The translations under genes were made by a program, and so were the position numbers. A stretch of DNA of 64,000 nucleotides from Arthrobacter sp. H16F315 (GTDB taxonomy: Bacteria; Actinomycetota; Actinomycetes; Actinomycetales; Micrococcaceae), in assembly GCF_024124825.1 (NCBI RefSeq), contig NZ_JAMXSS010000002.1, positions 2,728,001-2,792,000 of the forward strand, given 5' to 3'. This document shows, in pieces, positions 9,981-20,445 of this stretch (position 1 is its first letter; each line of letters opens with the position of its first letter). Below the pieces are notes generated by a model. That model was not told the origin of the DNA. It was given only the letters and a program-made list of their open reading frames with translations, and searched no databases.

Positions 9981-12527
9981 ATGAAACTTGTTGATCAGCT
10001 CCCCGCCCCGGCCGCCCGGGTCCCAGGCCGGACCGGCCTTGACCCGGACGAGCTTTACACCCGCTTTGTCGAGTGGACCGAAACCCGCGGGCTGGCCCTG
10101 TACACCGCTCAGGACGAAGCCGTGATGGAGCTTGCCTCCGGCGCCAACGTGATCCTGGCAACCCCCACCGGATCCGGAAAGTCCCTCGTCGCGATCGCGG
10201 TTCACTTCCAGGCCATGGCCCGCGGCCAGCGCAGCTACTACACGGCCCCGATCAAGGCCCTGGTCTCGGAGAAGTTCTTCGCACTGTGCGATATTTTCGG
10301 CGCCGAGAATGTCGGTATGATCACCGGCGACTCCGGCGTTAACCAGGACGCCCCCATTATTTGCTGCACGGCGGAGATCCTGGCCAACATCGCCCTCCGC
10401 GAAGGGGCCGACGCCGAGCTCGGCGCCGTGATCATGGACGAGTTCCATTTTTACTCCGACCCGCAGCGCGGCTGGGCCTGGCAGGTCCCGCTGCTGGAAC
10501 TCCCCCAGGCGCAGTTCCTGTTGATGTCCGCCACGCTTGGCGATGTTAGCCGCTTCGAAGCCGGAATCACCGCGCTGACCGGACGCCCGACGACGACCGT
10601 CAGCTCGGTGGAGCGGCCCATCCCGCTGCACTATTACTACGAGCAGACACCTGTACACGAGACGCTCGAAGAACTCCTTGCCACTAAGCAGGTGCCCGTT
10701 TATGTGGTGCACTTCAGCCAGGTGGAGGCGATCGACCGGGCCCAGAACCTGATGAGCGTCAACGTCTGCAGCCGTGAGGAAAAGGACAAAATCGCCGAGC
10801 TAATCGCGGGCTTCCGCTTTGCCGCCGGCTTCGGCAAGACCCTCAACCGGCTGGTCCGGCACGGGATCGGCGTCCATCACGCCGGTATGCTGCCCAAGTA
10901 CCGCCGGCTGGTGGAGCAGCTCGCGCAGGCCGGGCTGTTTAAGGTCATCTGCGGCACCGACACGCTCGGCGTTGGCATCAACGTCCCCATCCGCACCGTG
11001 CTGCTGACCGCGCTCAGCAAATACGACGGAGTCCGGACCCGGCTCCTGAATTCCCGGGAATTCCACCAGATCGCCGGCCGCGCCGGTCGGGCCGGTTACG
11101 ACACGGCGGGGACCGTGGTGGTCCAGGCGCCCGAGCACGTCACGGAGAACGTCAAGGCCATGGCCAAAGCCACGGCAAAGTTCGGGGACGATCAAAAGAA
11201 GCTCCGGCAGGTGGTTAAGAAGAAGCCGCCGGAGGGCTTTGTCTCCTGGGGCGAACCGACCTACAAACGACTTGTGGAATCCGTCCCGGATCCGCTGACA
11301 TCCAGTTTCTCCGTGACCCACTCGATGTTGATGAACCTGATGGAGCGGCCGGGGACCCGTTCCAGGCCGCCCGCCGGCTGCTCACCGAGAACCACGAGAC
11401 CCGGTCCTCCCAGCTGCAGCTGATGAAAAAGGCCCTTGGCATCTACCGGGAGCTCCTGGCTGCCGGAGTGGTGGAGCGGATCCCGGTTCAGGAGCAGGGA
11501 CCCGATGGCCGCACCGTCCGGCTGACCGTCCACCTGCAGGCCAACTTCGCGCTGAACCAGCCGCTGTCCCCGTTCGCCCTCGCGGCACTGGAGCTGTTGG
11601 ATCCGGAGTCGCCGTCATACGCCCTGGACGTGGTGTCCGTCATTGAGTCGACGCTGGAGAAACCCCGGCAAATCCTCTCAGCGCAACTGAAGAAAGCGCG
11701 CGGCGAGGCCGTCGCCGCGATGAAGGCCGACGGAATCGACTACGACCAGCGCATGGCGATGCTCGATGAGGTCAGCTACCCGCAGCCGCTCGGGGAGCTG
11801 CTCGGGGAGGCGTTCGACGTTTACCGCCGGGCCGCCCCGTGGATCGGCGACTTTGAATTGGCGCCCAAATCGATCGTCCGGGACATGTACCAGCGGGCCA
11901 TGAACTTTGGCGAGTTTGTCCAGTTCTACGGGCTGGCCCGCTCGGAGGGGATTGTGCTGCGCTACCTGGCCGACGGATTCAAGGCGTTACGGCAGACGGT
12001 CCCCCAGGACGCCCTCCGTGAGGACCTCGAGGACCTCATCGCGTGGCTCGGCGAGCTGGTCCGGCAGGTCGATTCCAGCCTGCTCGACGAGTGGGAGGAG
12101 CTCACCTCCGGCAAGGCGCCAACACCGCACGATGCTCCCCCGCCCCCCGCCGCCGTCGCTGACCTCCAACGTGCGGGCCTTCCGGGTAATGGTCCGCAAC
12201 GAGATGTTCCGCCGGGTGGAGCTCTTCGCAGATGAGGACGCTACCGCCCTGGCCGGGCTCGATTCCGGCTCCGGTTGGGACCTCGAACGCTGGGAGGACG
12301 CGCTGGACGACTACTTCGACGAACATAACGATATCGGCACCGGCCCGGATGCCCGCGGCCCCGGCCTGCTAATGATCACCGAAGAGCCCGCGCTGTGGAA
12401 GGTCCGGCAAATCTTCGAGGACCCTGCCGGCAATCATGACTGGGGCATCTCTGCCGAGGTTGACCTTGCCGCCTCGGATGAGACCGGCACCGCCGTCGTG
12501 CGCGTGACGGACGTCAACAGGCTCTAG
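9981..12527 (+). CDS. Ski2-like DEAD/DEAH helicase with C-terminal DUF3516 domain, with two frame breaks
   Basis: A predicted 848-residue RNA/DNA helicase. Walker A ATPTGSGKS lies at residues 60-68, the DEFH box at 153-156, then SATLGD and the motif VI QIAGRAGRAG. The C-terminal half matches the actinobacterial DUF3516 extension. The reading frame breaks twice. At G-run 11351-11354 one G appears missing: restoring it gives MERPGDPFQAARRLL in place of MERPGTRSRPP. At the C-runs 12137-12148 one C appears extra, which returns the frame so that it ends SAEVDLAASDETGTAVVRV at 12527. The two changes cancel. The start ATG at 9981 follows GGGAGG. Confidence 0.9.
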
Positions 12528-12549
12528 GCGGCCCTAGTAAACTCGGATA

Positions 12550-13050
12550 ATGAGTCTAATCCGGCCCGCGACGGCAAACGATGTCCCCGCAATCCTGCAG
12601 ATGATCCATGACCTGGCTCTCTACGAGAAGGAGCCGGACGCCGTCCGGAACACCCCGGAGATGCTGGGCGAGGCCTTGTTTGGCGAGAACCCGCGGGTGT
12701 TCGCCGCCATGGCTGAGAACGAGACCGGCCAGGTGCGGGGGTTCGCCCTCTGGTTCCTGAATTACTCCACGTGGGAAGGTGTCCACGGCATCTATCTCGA
12801 GGACCTGTATGTGCGCCCGGAGGCACGCGGCGAGGGCCACGGCAAGGCGCTCCTGCGGCACCTGGCCGAGACCGCCGTCGCACGCGGCTACGCCCGCGTC
12901 GAATGGAGCGTCCTCGACTGGAACGAGCCCTCCATTAACTTCTACAAGAAACTCGGCGCACACCCGATGGAGGAATGGTCCACGTTCCGGCTCACCGGTG
13001 AAGCGCTGGAGGCCTTTGCCGGCGCCCGCAAGGCCCGGGCCCGTGGCTGA
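12550..13050 (+). CDS. GNAT N-acetyltransferase, diamine-acetyltransferase-like
   Basis: A 166-residue single-domain GNAT. The acetyl-CoA loop is in LEDLYVRPEARGEGHGKALL, and the downstream VEWSVLDWNEPSINFYKKLG motif is characteristic of the spermidine/diamine acetyltransferase (SAT) and related thialysine acetyltransferase group. A polyamine or amino-acid amine is therefore the likely substrate, but this is inferred. It starts 22 bases after the helicase stop. Its end overlaps the GTG proposed for the following hydrolase by 8 bases, so the two may be co-translated. Confidence 0.87.
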   Translation: MSLIRPATANDVPAILQMIHDLALYEKEPDAVRNTPEMLGEALFGENPRVFAAMAENETGQVRGFALWFLNYSTWEGVHGIYLEDLYVRPEARGEGHGKALLRHLAETAVARGYARVEWSVLDWNEPSINFYKKLGAHPMEEWSTFRLTGEALEAFAGARKARARG

Positions 13051-14449
13051 CCGGTCAGTCGTTGGCCGGCCGGTGGCCGACCTGCCTATGACCGGTTCCG
13101 GTGCCGCGGACCTGCTGGCGGCCGCACGGCCGACTGTCCCGCACACCATCAAGTCGCGGCACACCTACCGCGGAATGCGCACGGCGGAGCACTACTTCGA
13201 AGTGCCGCTGGACCACTTCGGCGCTGGCGGCCCGGCCGGCGAGACCATCACCGTCTTCGCCCGCGAGTACGTCTCCGCGGACCACAGCGAGGAAGCCGCC
13301 GCCCAGCTCCCGTGGCTGCTGTATCTGCAGGGCGGGCCGGGCGGGCGCGGAAACCGGCTTCCCGCGCTGGGCGGCTGGAGCAAGGCCGCCGCCAAGGACT
13401 TCCGTATCCTGATGCTGGACCAGCGTGGCACCGGGCTGTCCTCCGCGATAGACCGTAAGACACTTCCACTGCGCGGCAGCGACGCCGATCAGGCGCAATA
13501 CCTCAGCTATTTCCGGGCTGACTCGATCGTCGCCGACGCCGAGTCCATCCGGCATGCCCTGGGGTCGGGACCGTGGACGATCTACGGTCAGAGCTACGGT
13601 GGCTTCTGCGCCCTCAGCTATCTTTCCTTCGCTCCGGAGGGCCTGCGGGAGGCCTTGATTACGGGCGGCCTGGCCCCGCTCTCCGGCCCCGCGGACCGGG
13701 TGTACCAAAAAACCTTCGGGCGGGTGGCGGCCCGCAACGCCGAGTATTTCGGCCGGTATCCGGAGGACCGGGCAGCGGTCAGCCGGATTGCCCGGCACCT
13801 TCGTGAGACGGCGGAGTTGCTGCCCGACGGCGAACGCCTGACCGTGGAACGTTTCCAGATGGTCGGGTCATTTTTGGGCGGAAACACCAGGGTGGACGCC
13901 CTGCACCACCTGCTGGAGGACGCTTTCGTCGGCACACCGGCCGGCGAGCGGCTTTCGGACGCCTTCCTGGAGCAGGTCCGCGGGCTGGTGTCCCGGTCCG
14001 CCAACCCGCTGTACGCGCTGATGCACGAATCAATTTATGGCCAGGGTGAGTCCACCGACTGGGCCGCCTGGCGGGTCCTGCAGGATTTTCCGGAGTTCTC
14101 CCCGGAGGCCGCCGAGCCGTTGCTCACCGGTGAAATGGTCTACCCCTGGTACTTCGAGCAGGATCCCGCACTCCGGCCGCTGCGAAACATTGCCCGGCTG
14201 CTCGCCGAAAAGGACGACTGGCCCCCGCTCTATGATGCCGAACGTCTCGCTCTGAACAGCGTGCCAGTGGCGGCCGCCGTCTACACGGACGATATCTATG
14301 TTGACCGTGGGCTCTCGCTGGAGACCGCGGCTGCTGTCCGCGGACTGCAGGTTTGGGAGTCCGCGGACTTCCACCACGACGGTATTGCGGACGACGGCGA
14401 GGGTATCTTCGGCCGTCTCCTGGGCCTGACCCGCTCCGTCAGGCCCTAA
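13043..14449 (+). CDS. Alpha/beta hydrolase, prolyl-aminopeptidase-like
   Basis: A 468-residue alpha/beta-hydrolase of the proline iminopeptidase group (peptidase S33). The oxyanion motif LYLQGGPGGRG comes before LDQRGTGLSS. The nucleophile elbow is GQSYGG, and a large cap domain follows. The likely catalytic His is in the C-terminal ESADFHHDGI. It probably releases N-terminal proline or another residue from short peptides in the cytoplasm; no signal peptide is seen. The start is uncertain: GTG at 13043 overlaps the GNAT gene, and ATG at 13088 (MTGSGAADLL) is equally possible and 15 residues shorter. Confidence 0.87.
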   Translation: MADRSVVGRPVADLPMTGSGAADLLAAARPTVPHTIKSRHTYRGMRTAEHYFEVPLDHFGAGGPAGETITVFAREYVSADHSEEAAAQLPWLLYLQGGPGGRGNRLPALGGWSKAAAKDFRILMLDQRGTGLSSAIDRKTLPLRGSDADQAQYLSYFRADSIVADAESIRHALGSGPWTIYGQSYGGFCALSYLSFAPEGLREALITGGLAPLSGPADRVYQKTFGRVAARNAEYFGRYPEDRAAVSRIARHLRETAELLPDGERLTVERFQMVGSFLGGNTRVDALHHLLEDAFVGTPAGERLSDAFLEQVRGLVSRSANPLYALMHESIYGQGESTDWAAWRVLQDFPEFSPEAAEPLLTGEMVYPWYFEQDPALRPLRNIARLLAEKDDWPPLYDAERLALNSVPVAAAVYTDDIYVDRGLSLETAAAVRGLQVWESADFHHDGIADDGEGIFGRLLGLTRSVRP

Positions 14450-14480
14450 CCCGGCGGTGTGCTGCACCGCAGGGTTAGGG
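14444..14480. terminator. Bidirectional hairpin between convergent genes
   Basis: Two 16-base arms, 14444-14459 and 14465-14480, are inverted copies with a single mismatch and a 5-base loop (TGCTG). The hydrolase stop TAA (14447-14449) and the MFS stop (14475-14477, minus strand) sit in the two arms and pair with each other. No U-tract follows on either side, so it may be a poor intrinsic terminator or may mainly protect both mRNA 3' ends. Confidence 0.6.
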
Positions 14481-15818
14481 CGCCGTCAGGCGGCGGGCAC
14501 GCATGGCGGCGAGGGAGCCGACGGTGAACACCACCGCGGCGACGGCGGCCGCCGCCAGGTTGAGGCCCTGATAGCCGACGCCGCTCATCACCAGCCCGGA
14601 GAAGCCGGCCCCGACAGCGCCGGCGGCCCCCATCATCGTGTCCGAGACGCCCTGGACGAGGACGCGGTCACCGGCGTGGACGCTTTCGGCCAGCAGGGTT
14701 GAACCCGCGATCGTGGCAGCGGACCAGCCCAATCCGAGCAGGACCAGGCCCACGGCGACCAGCACCGGTTCGGCCTGGCCGAAGCCGGCCACGAGGACCG
14801 AGAGCAGGATCAGGCCGTGCCCCAGCAAAATGACCGGCAGCCGGCCCGTTTTGTCCGTCAGCCAGCCCATGACCGGTGAAAGTGCATACATTCCGGCGAT
14901 GTGCAGCGAAATGGTGAAGCCGATCAGGACCAGGACATCGGTGCTGGCGGCGTGCGCATGGCCGGCCGGCATGCCGGTGAGTGGTCCCTCGGTCAGCAGT
15001 TGCAGGTGCAGCGGCGTCATTGACATCACGGCGGCCATACAGCCGTGCGCGGAAATAATCGCCAGCAGTGCTAAGCGTGCCCGCGGCGAGGCCCGGATGG
15101 CATCCAGGCCGTGCCGGAGGCTGTTCCGACGCCGGGCGGCGGCGGTGGGCGTCGGCTGACTTTCGGACCGCAGCCTGGCAGCCAGCAGCAGCGGGTCCGG
15201 CCGCAGGCCAATGAGCAGCAGCAGCGCGGCCAGGGCCAGTCCCGCCGTCGAAAATACAAAGGGGCCCGCCAGTTCCGGCAAGCCGAGCGCTCTCCCTACC
15301 AGGGCGCCGGGACGGATCAGGTTGGGTCCGGCCACGGCGCCGATTGTGACAGCCCACACGACGATCGCCAGGGCTCGGCCGCGGCGTTCCGGAGCGGCGA
15401 GGTCGACGGCGGCGAAGCGGGCCTGCAGGTTGGCTGCCGTGCCCAGTCCCAGCAGGGCCGCCGCCAGCAGCAGCACGGGAAAGCTTCCCGTCACAGTGGA
15501 AACGATGACCAGCAGGGCTCCGGCCATGGCAGCGAGCAGGCCCGTAACAAGCGAGCCGCGCCGGCCGCGCCGGCCGGCCAGGCCGGCCAGCGGCAGTGCG
15601 GCCGCCGCCGCGCCGAGGGTCATGGTGGTGGTGACTGCTCCGGCCCAGGCGTTCGAGCCCGAGAGCTGGACGGCCAGGAGGGACCCGACGGACAGGCTGG
15701 CGCCGCTGCCGACGCCGCTGAGCAGCTGAGCCGTGCTCAGGACCCAGACGGTTCGGCGCTGGACCCGCTGCGGGTCCAGGACCGAACCGTGCGCCGGGCT
15801 GGAGTCGATGGTTTTCAC
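14475..15818 (-). CDS. MFS transporter
   Basis: A 447-residue protein with about 12 hydrophobic helices and a central cytoplasmic loop (about residues 205-235, SESQPTPTAAARRRNSLRHG). The motif A-like loop LAGLAGRRGRRG follows helix 2, as in major facilitator drug/sugar exporters. The second half repeats a motif A-like MGWLTDKTGRLP. Substrate cannot be told. It starts 27 bases after the terC stop on the same strand and may be co-transcribed with terC. Confidence 0.87.
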   Translation of the reverse strand: MKTIDSSPAHGSVLDPQRVQRRTVWVLSTAQLLSGVGSGASLSVGSLLAVQLSGSNAWAGAVTTTMTLGAAAAALPLAGLAGRRGRRGSLVTGLLAAMAGALLVIVSTVTGSFPVLLLAAALLGLGTAANLQARFAAVDLAAPERRGRALAIVVWAVTIGAVAGPNLIRPGALVGRALGLPELAGPFVFSTAGLALAALLLLIGLRPDPLLLAARLRSESQPTPTAAARRRNSLRHGLDAIRASPRARLALLAIISAHGCMAAVMSMTPLHLQLLTEGPLTGMPAGHAHAASTDVLVLIGFTISLHIAGMYALSPVMGWLTDKTGRLPVILLGHGLILLSVLVAGFGQAEPVLVAVGLVLLGLGWSAATIAGSTLLAESVHAGDRVLVQGVSDTMMGAAGAVGAGFSGLVMSGVGYQGLNLAAAAVAAVVFTVGSLAAMRARRLTAP

Positions 15819-15845
15819 GGTCCGAGCTTAGCCGAACCGTGGAAG

Positions 15846-16874
15846 CTACTCGGCGTCGATCAGGCTCTTGCGGGAGTCTTCCTCGAGCCGGGGGTCCACC
15901 TTCGATGTTGTGGTGCCGGAGCTGACCAGGCTGGCAATAACGGCCACGATGATGGTGCCGATGATCACCGCGAGCGAGAGGAAAGTCGGGATCTCGGGAG
16001 CCCATTCGATGTGCCGGCCGCCGTTGACAAAGGGGAGTTCGTTTACGTGCATCGCGTGCAGGACCAGCTTTACACCAATGAACGCGAGAATCACGGAAAG
16101 GGCGTGCTTCAGGTAGACCAGGCGGGTCATCAGGCCGCCGAGCAGGAAGTACAGCTGACGCAGGCCCATCAGGGCGAAGATGTTGGCGGTGAAGACGATG
16201 AACGGGCTTTGCGTCAGGCCAAATATGGCGGGGATGGAGTCCACCGCGAACAGCAGATCCGTCAGGCCGATGGTCACAAAGACGACCAGCATGGGGGTGA
16301 AGACCCTTTTGCCGTCCACCACGGTGCGGAGTTTGCCGCCGTCGAACGTCTGGGACATCGGCAGGACTGTGCGGATCCGGGCGATGAGCGGGTTTTCCCG
16401 GTCTTCCTCGTCACCGCCGTCGTCCTGGAGCTGCTTCCACGCGGTCCAAAGCAGGAAGGCGCCGAAGAGGTAGAAGATCCAGCTGAACTGTTCGATCACT
16501 AGTGCGCCGAGCAGGATAAAGATGCCGCGCAGGACCAGCGCGATGATGATGCCCACCATCAGGACTTCCTGCTGGTACTTACGGGGTACCGAAAAGCGGG
16601 CCATGATGATGATAAAGACGAAAAGGTTGTCGATGCTGAGGCTGTACTCCGTGACCCAGCCGGCGATGAACTGCCCGCCGTACTCGGGACCGGTGAAGGC
16701 AAACATCGCTGCGGCAAAAACGAGCGCCAGCCCGATGTAGAAGGTGACCCAGAGGCCTGCTTCCTTCATGGAGGGCTCATGCGGCCCCTTGAGGACGAGA
16801 AGCAGATCGACGGCGAGGATGGTGCCGAGGACAACGAAGGAGCCGATCTCAAACCAGAGGGGAAGTTCAGGCAC
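15846..16874 (-). CDS. terC: TerC family integral membrane protein (probable Mn exporter)
   Basis: A 342-residue membrane protein of about nine helices. The TerC hallmarks are VTEYSLSIDNLFVF and DLLFAVDSIPAIFG, whose acidic residues line the proposed ion path. TerC proteins are linked to tellurite resistance and, in Bacillus (MeeF/MeeY), to manganese export that metallates secreted enzymes. I chose the GTG at 16874 (VPELPLWFEIGSF) because GAAAGG precedes it at good spacing; an ATG at 16898 would add 8 non-conserved residues. The leader carries a probable manganese riboswitch, which agrees with a manganese role. Confidence 0.9.
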   Translation of the reverse strand: MPELPLWFEIGSFVVLGTILAVDLLLVLKGPHEPSMKEAGLWVTFYIGLALVFAAAMFAFTGPEYGGQFIAGWVTEYSLSIDNLFVFIIIMARFSVPRKYQQEVLMVGIIIALVLRGIFILLGALVIEQFSWIFYLFGAFLLWTAWKQLQDDGGDEEDRENPLIARIRTVLPMSQTFDGGKLRTVVDGKRVFTPMLVVFVTIGLTDLLFAVDSIPAIFGLTQSPFIVFTANIFALMGLRQLYFLLGGLMTRLVYLKHALSVILAFIGVKLVLHAMHVNELPFVNGGRHIEWAPEIPTFLSLAVIIGTIIVAVIASLVSSGTTTSKVDPRLEEDSRKSLIDAE

Positions 16875-16894
16875 GAAGATACCTTTCGCAGGGT

Positions 16895-17045
16895 ACAACT
16901 AAGCGGTGCAAGTCTCTCCGGCCAAGCACTCGCACCCGGGCCATTGCCTCCAGGTACCGACTTGCAGCCCGCTACGCCCGGCAGGGCGTCTGTGCCATGC
17001 GTGTTGACGATCGTAGCGCTTGGGATACTCCCCTACGTTCGCCCT
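16895..17045 (-). promoter_or_regulatory. Probable yybP-ykoY (Mn2+) riboswitch in the terC leader
   Basis: On the minus strand the leader carries, in order, GGGGAGTA (17033-17026), CGTCAACAC (about 17009-17001), a GC-rich variable hairpin region, and GGAGAGACTTGCAC (16919-16906). The same three blocks in the same order are the conserved core of yybP-ykoY manganese riboswitches (GGGGAGUA, GUCAACA, G-GAGACC in the E. coli alx and mntP leaders). A possible closing stem pairs an AGGGTA at the 5' end with TACCCT next to the ribosome-binding site of terC. Boundaries are approximate. The element fills nearly the whole uvrB-terC gap. Confidence 0.75.
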
Positions 17046-17053
17046 ACCCTACC

Positions 17054-19135
17054 TTAGGCGTGCCCGGCGGACTGCATCTGGCGCAGTTCCTTCTTCAGCT
17101 CCCCTACTTCGTCACGAAGCCGGGCGGCAAGCTCGAAGTGCAGCTCCCCGGCGGCGGCATGCATTTGTTCGGTGAGCTGCTCGATCAGGCCCACCAGATC
17201 CTCGGCGGGTGCCGCGGCCAGGCCGTCCGCCCGGACCTTTGCCGAGCCCTTGCCCTTGCCGCGCGACTTGCCGGCCGCGGCGAGGAGTTCGCGGGTGTCG
17301 GCGTCCTCCTTGGCGATCTGGTCCGTGATGTCGGCGATCTTCTTCCGCAGCGGCTGCGGGTCGACGCCGTTCGCGGTGTTGTACGCCACTTGGATCTCGC
17401 GCCGCCGGTTGGTCTCGTCAATGGCCTTCGCCATGGAGTCGGTGATCCGGTCCGCGTACATGTGGACCTCGCCGGAGACGTTGCGGGCGGCCCGGCCGAT
17501 GGTCTGGATCAGCGACGTTGCCGACCGCAGGAAGCCTTCCTTGTCCGCATCCAGGATGCTCACCAGCGACACCTCGGGCAGGTCCAGGCCTTCCCGGAGC
17601 AAGTTGATGCCGACCAGGACGTCGAAGACTCCCATCCGAAGTTCCCGCAGCAGCTCGACGCGGCGCAGGGTGTCAACGTCCGAGTGCAGGTATTCGACCT
17701 TGACGCCGTGCCCGAGCAGATAATCGGTAAGGTCCTCCGCCATCCGTTTGGTCAGTGTGGTGACCAGGATGCGCTCATCCTTCGCGGTGCGGGTCTTGAT
17801 CTCACCGAGCAGGTCATCGATCTGGCCCTTTGTCGGCTTGACGATCACCTCGGGGTCGATGAGGCCGGTGGGCCGGATGATTTGCTGGACGTAGCCGTCG
17901 GCTTTGCCGAGCTCGTACTTGCCCGGCGTGGCGGAGAGGTAGACGGTCTGCCCAACGCGGTCCTGGAATTCGTCCCATTTCAACGGCCGGTTATCCATCG
18001 CGGAGGGCAACCGGAAGCCGTGGTCTACGAGGTTCCGCTTCCGGGACATGTCGCCCTCGTACATCGCGCCGATCTGCGGCACTGTAACGTGCGACTCGTC
18101 GATGACCAGGAGGAAGTCGTCCGGGAAGTAATCGATGAGGCAGTGCGGCGCCGTTCCGCGGGCACGGCCGTCGATGTGGCTGGAGTAGTTCTCGATGCCG
18201 TTGCAGAAGCCCATCTGCTGCATCATTTCCAGGTCGTAGGTGGTGCGCATCCTGAGGCGCTGCGCTTCCACAAGTTTGTACTGGCTTTCCAGGACCTGGA
18301 GCCGTCCGGCGAGCTCGTCTTCGATCCGCTTGATCGCCCGGCCCATACGTTCCGGACCGGCGACATAGTGCGATGCCGGGAAGACGTACATTTCGGTCTC
18401 ATCACGGATGATTTCTCCGGTGAGCGGGTGCAGGGTATAGATGTTCTCGATCTCGTCGCCGAAGAACTCGATCCGGATCGCGAGCTCCTCGTACATCGGG
18501 ATGATTTCGACGGTGTCGCCACGGACCCGGAACGTGCCCCGGTGGAAGTCCATGTCGTTGCGGGCATACTGCATGGAAACGAATTTCCGCAGCAGGTCAT
18601 CGCGGTTCATCTGGGCGCCCTTGCGCAGTGTCACCATGCCGGCGATGTATTCCTCCGGGGTGCCGAGGCCATAGATGCAGGACACGGTGGCGACCACGAT
18701 CACGTCCCGGCGGGTCAGCAGCGCGTTGGTCGCGGAGTGCCGGAGCCGTTCGACTTCCTCGTTGACGGACGAGTCCTTTTCGATGAAGGTGTCCGTCTGC
18801 GCCACGTAGGCTTCCGGCTGGTAGTAGTCGTAGTAGGAGACGAAGTATTCGACGGCGTTGTTGGGCAGCAGCTCGCGGAATTCGTTGACGAGCTGCGCTG
18901 CGAGGGTCTTGTTTTGCACCATCACCAGGGTGGGCCGCTGTACCTGTTCGATCAGCCACGCCGTCGTCGCGCTCTTGCCGGTACCCGTGGCACCGAGCAG
19001 CACCACGTCCTTCTCGCCGTTTTTGATGCGCTCCGTCAGTTCCCCGATGGCGGCCGGCTGGTCGCCTGCCGGCTGGAATTCGCTGATGACCTCGAAAGGC
19101 GCCACGACACGGTTGATCTGCTGGGCAAGACTCAT
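17054..19135 (-). CDS. uvrB: Excinuclease ABC subunit B
   Basis: A 693-residue UvrB, the helicase-like damage verification subunit that receives DNA from UvrA and recruits UvrC. Walker A is [10 protein letters not shown], the beta-hairpin region holds [11 protein letters not shown], and helicase motifs include VIDESHV, LSATPG and QTIGRAARN. The C-terminal UVR coiled-coil (LEF-type, [20 protein letters not shown]) is present. ATG at 19135 starts [11 protein letters not shown]; the open frame continues far upstream into the coaE region but without homology. It follows coaE by 40 bases on the same strand. Confidence 0.96.
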   Translation of the reverse strand: MSLAQQINRVVAPFEVISEFQPAGDQPAAIGELTERIKNGEKDVVLLGATGTGKSATTAWLIEQVQRPTLVMVQNKTLAAQLVNEFRELLPNNAVEYFVSYYDYYQPEAYVAQTDTFIEKDSSVNEEVERLRHSATNALLTRRDVIVVATVSCIYGLGTPEEYIAGMVTLRKGAQMNRDDLLRKFVSMQYARNDMDFHRGTFRVRGDTVEIIPMYEELAIRIEFFGDEIENIYTLHPLTGEIIRDETEMYVFPASHYVAGPERMGRAIKRIEDELAGRLQVLESQYKLVEAQRLRMRTTYDLEMMQQMGFCNGIENYSSHIDGRARGTAPHCLIDYFPDDFLLVIDESHVTVPQIGAMYEGDMSRKRNLVDHGFRLPSAMDNRPLKWDEFQDRVGQTVYLSATPGKYELGKADGYVQQIIRPTGLIDPEVIVKPTKGQIDDLLGEIKTRTAKDERILVTTLTKRMAEDLTDYLLGHGVKVEYLHSDVDTLRRVELLRELRMGVFDVLVGINLLREGLDLPEVSLVSILDADKEGFLRSATSLIQTIGRAARNVSGEVHMYADRITDSMAKAIDETNRRREIQVAYNTANGVDPQPLRKKIADITDQIAKEDADTRELLAAAGKSRGKGKGSAKVRADGLAAAPAEDLVGLIEQLTEQMHAAAGELHFELAARLRDEVGELKKELRQMQSAGHA

Positions 19136-19175
19136 GTTCCTAATGTACCGCCGGGCCCCGACGCTCCGCCCTGAT

Positions 19176-20423
19176 TCAGCTTTGGGCGGTACGTTCCGGT
19201 CCGGCTTCGGGCCCCGGGTACAACGGCGGCTGCCAGCCGGTGCGCCGCGCCCACGCTTCCATTTGCGCCGGGGCGTGCCCGGCCATCCCGTCCTCCGTGT
19301 CCGAGGCGTAGCCCGCGGTGCTCCGATCTGCGCCGTGCAACCTGTCGGCCAGGCGCTTCTCGGCAAGGTATTCCTCCCGGGCAGCCGGGTCATCGCGCAG
19401 CCAGTCCCGGAAGCAGAGCGCGAACCGCCAGCCCGGCGAGCCCACGGCCCGGACGTGGAGGTTGACCGCCCGTCCGGGGTCCGCGTTGGCGTGCAGGCGC
19501 TCCGGCCAGCTTGCCGGGTCCGGGTGCGGGGGTTGGGGGTTGCCGGAAACCGCAACGGGCCGGGCCGGGAAACCCGCCTCGGCGAGCAGCAGCGAGATCC
19601 GGTCCGCGGCGGCCATGTCCTCGACGCCGAGCTGGAGGTCCAGCACGTCGTTCGCGCCGAGGCCGGGCACGGCAGTGGAACCAACATGGTGCAGGGCCAG
19701 GATGTTCTCCCCCGCAGCCGTCCGCAGGCGCGCCATAAGCCGCGCGGCTTGCACCGGCCACTCGGGGTTGGCGTGCGCCGGCACCGGGGCGCCGGTCCGG
19801 GGTGCCGGGCGGTGCCTGCCCAGGTTCTCCGCGAAGGGTGCCAGCCGGAATTTCCAGAGCCGGTCCACCGCGTCCCGAAGTTCCTGCTTGGAACCGGAGT
19901 TGTCCAGGACGACGTCGGCTGCTGCCAGCCGGTCCTGCCTGCCCGCCTGCGCCGCCATCCTGGCGCGGGCGTCAGCGGGGCTCATCCGCCGGTGTTGCAC
20001 CATCCGCTGCAGCCGGGCCTCATCCGGCGCGTCAACCACCACCACCAGATGGAAATTGGAGCCCTGGCCGGTCTCAACGAGGAGCGGGATGTCCTGGACC
20101 ACCACGGCGCCCATAGGGGCGGCGGCGGACAGCGCGGCAGCCCGCTCCCGCACCAGCGGATGGATGATGTTGTTCAAAACGGCAAGGCGGTCCGGGTTGC
20201 CGAACACGAGGGCGCCGAGCTTGGCCCGGTCCAGGCCGCCGTCGGGGGTCAAAACCGACTTGCTGAAGGCCTCCACCACCTTGGCGAGTCCGGGTGTTCC
20301 GGGTTCGACGACCTCCCGGGCCAGGGCGTCTGCGTCGATCACTATGGCGCCCAGTTCGCGCAGGCGCGAGGAGGCCACTGACTTGCCTGCGGCGATGCCG
20401 CCCGTCAACCCGATTTTCAGCAC
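19176..20423 (-). CDS. coaE: Dephospho-CoA kinase fused to a GrpB/UPF0157 domain
   Basis: CoaE phosphorylates dephospho-CoA, the last step of coenzyme A synthesis. Residues 1-200 are the kinase: P-loop [11 protein letters not shown] and the CoA-domain motif [10 protein letters not shown]. Residues 215-400 are a GrpB (UPF0157) domain with [12 protein letters not shown], a nucleotidyltransferase-like fold of unclear role. The same two-domain CoaE is known from mycobacteria and other actinobacteria, so the 415-residue length is not an artefact. It is divergent from the yigZ-like gene with only 22 bases between start codons, so the promoters must lie within the opposing genes. Confidence 0.93.
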   Translation of the reverse strand: MLKIGLTGGIAAGKSVASSRLRELGAIVIDADALAREVVEPGTPGLAKVVEAFSKSVLTPDGGLDRAKLGALVFGNPDRLAVLNNIIHPLVRERAAALSAAAPMGAVVVQDIPLLVETGQGSNFHLVVVVDAPDEARLQRMVQHRRMSPADARARMAAQAGRQDRLAAADVVLDNSGSKQELRDAVDRLWKFRLAPFAENLGRHRPAPRTGAPVPAHANPEWPVQAARLMARLRTAAGENILALHHVGSTAVPGLGANDVLDLQLGVEDMAAADRISLLLAEAGFPARPVAVSGNPQPPHPDPASWPERLHANADPGRAVNLHVRAVGSPGWRFALCFRDWLRDDPAAREEYLAEKRLADRLHGADRSTAGYASDTEDGMAGHAPAQMEAWARRTGWQPPLYPGPEAGPERTAQS

Positions 20424-20445
20424 TCCACCAGACTAAACTGATCCG

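Noticed and set aside
17000..19174. Open frame of about 725 codons on the plus strand
   Set aside because: It is antisense to uvrB and shows no domain; the uvrB translation is complete and conserved.
19176..20423. CoaE-GrpB fusion as an assembly artefact
   Set aside because: The same two-domain protein is known in mycobacteria and other actinobacteria, and the frame is continuous.
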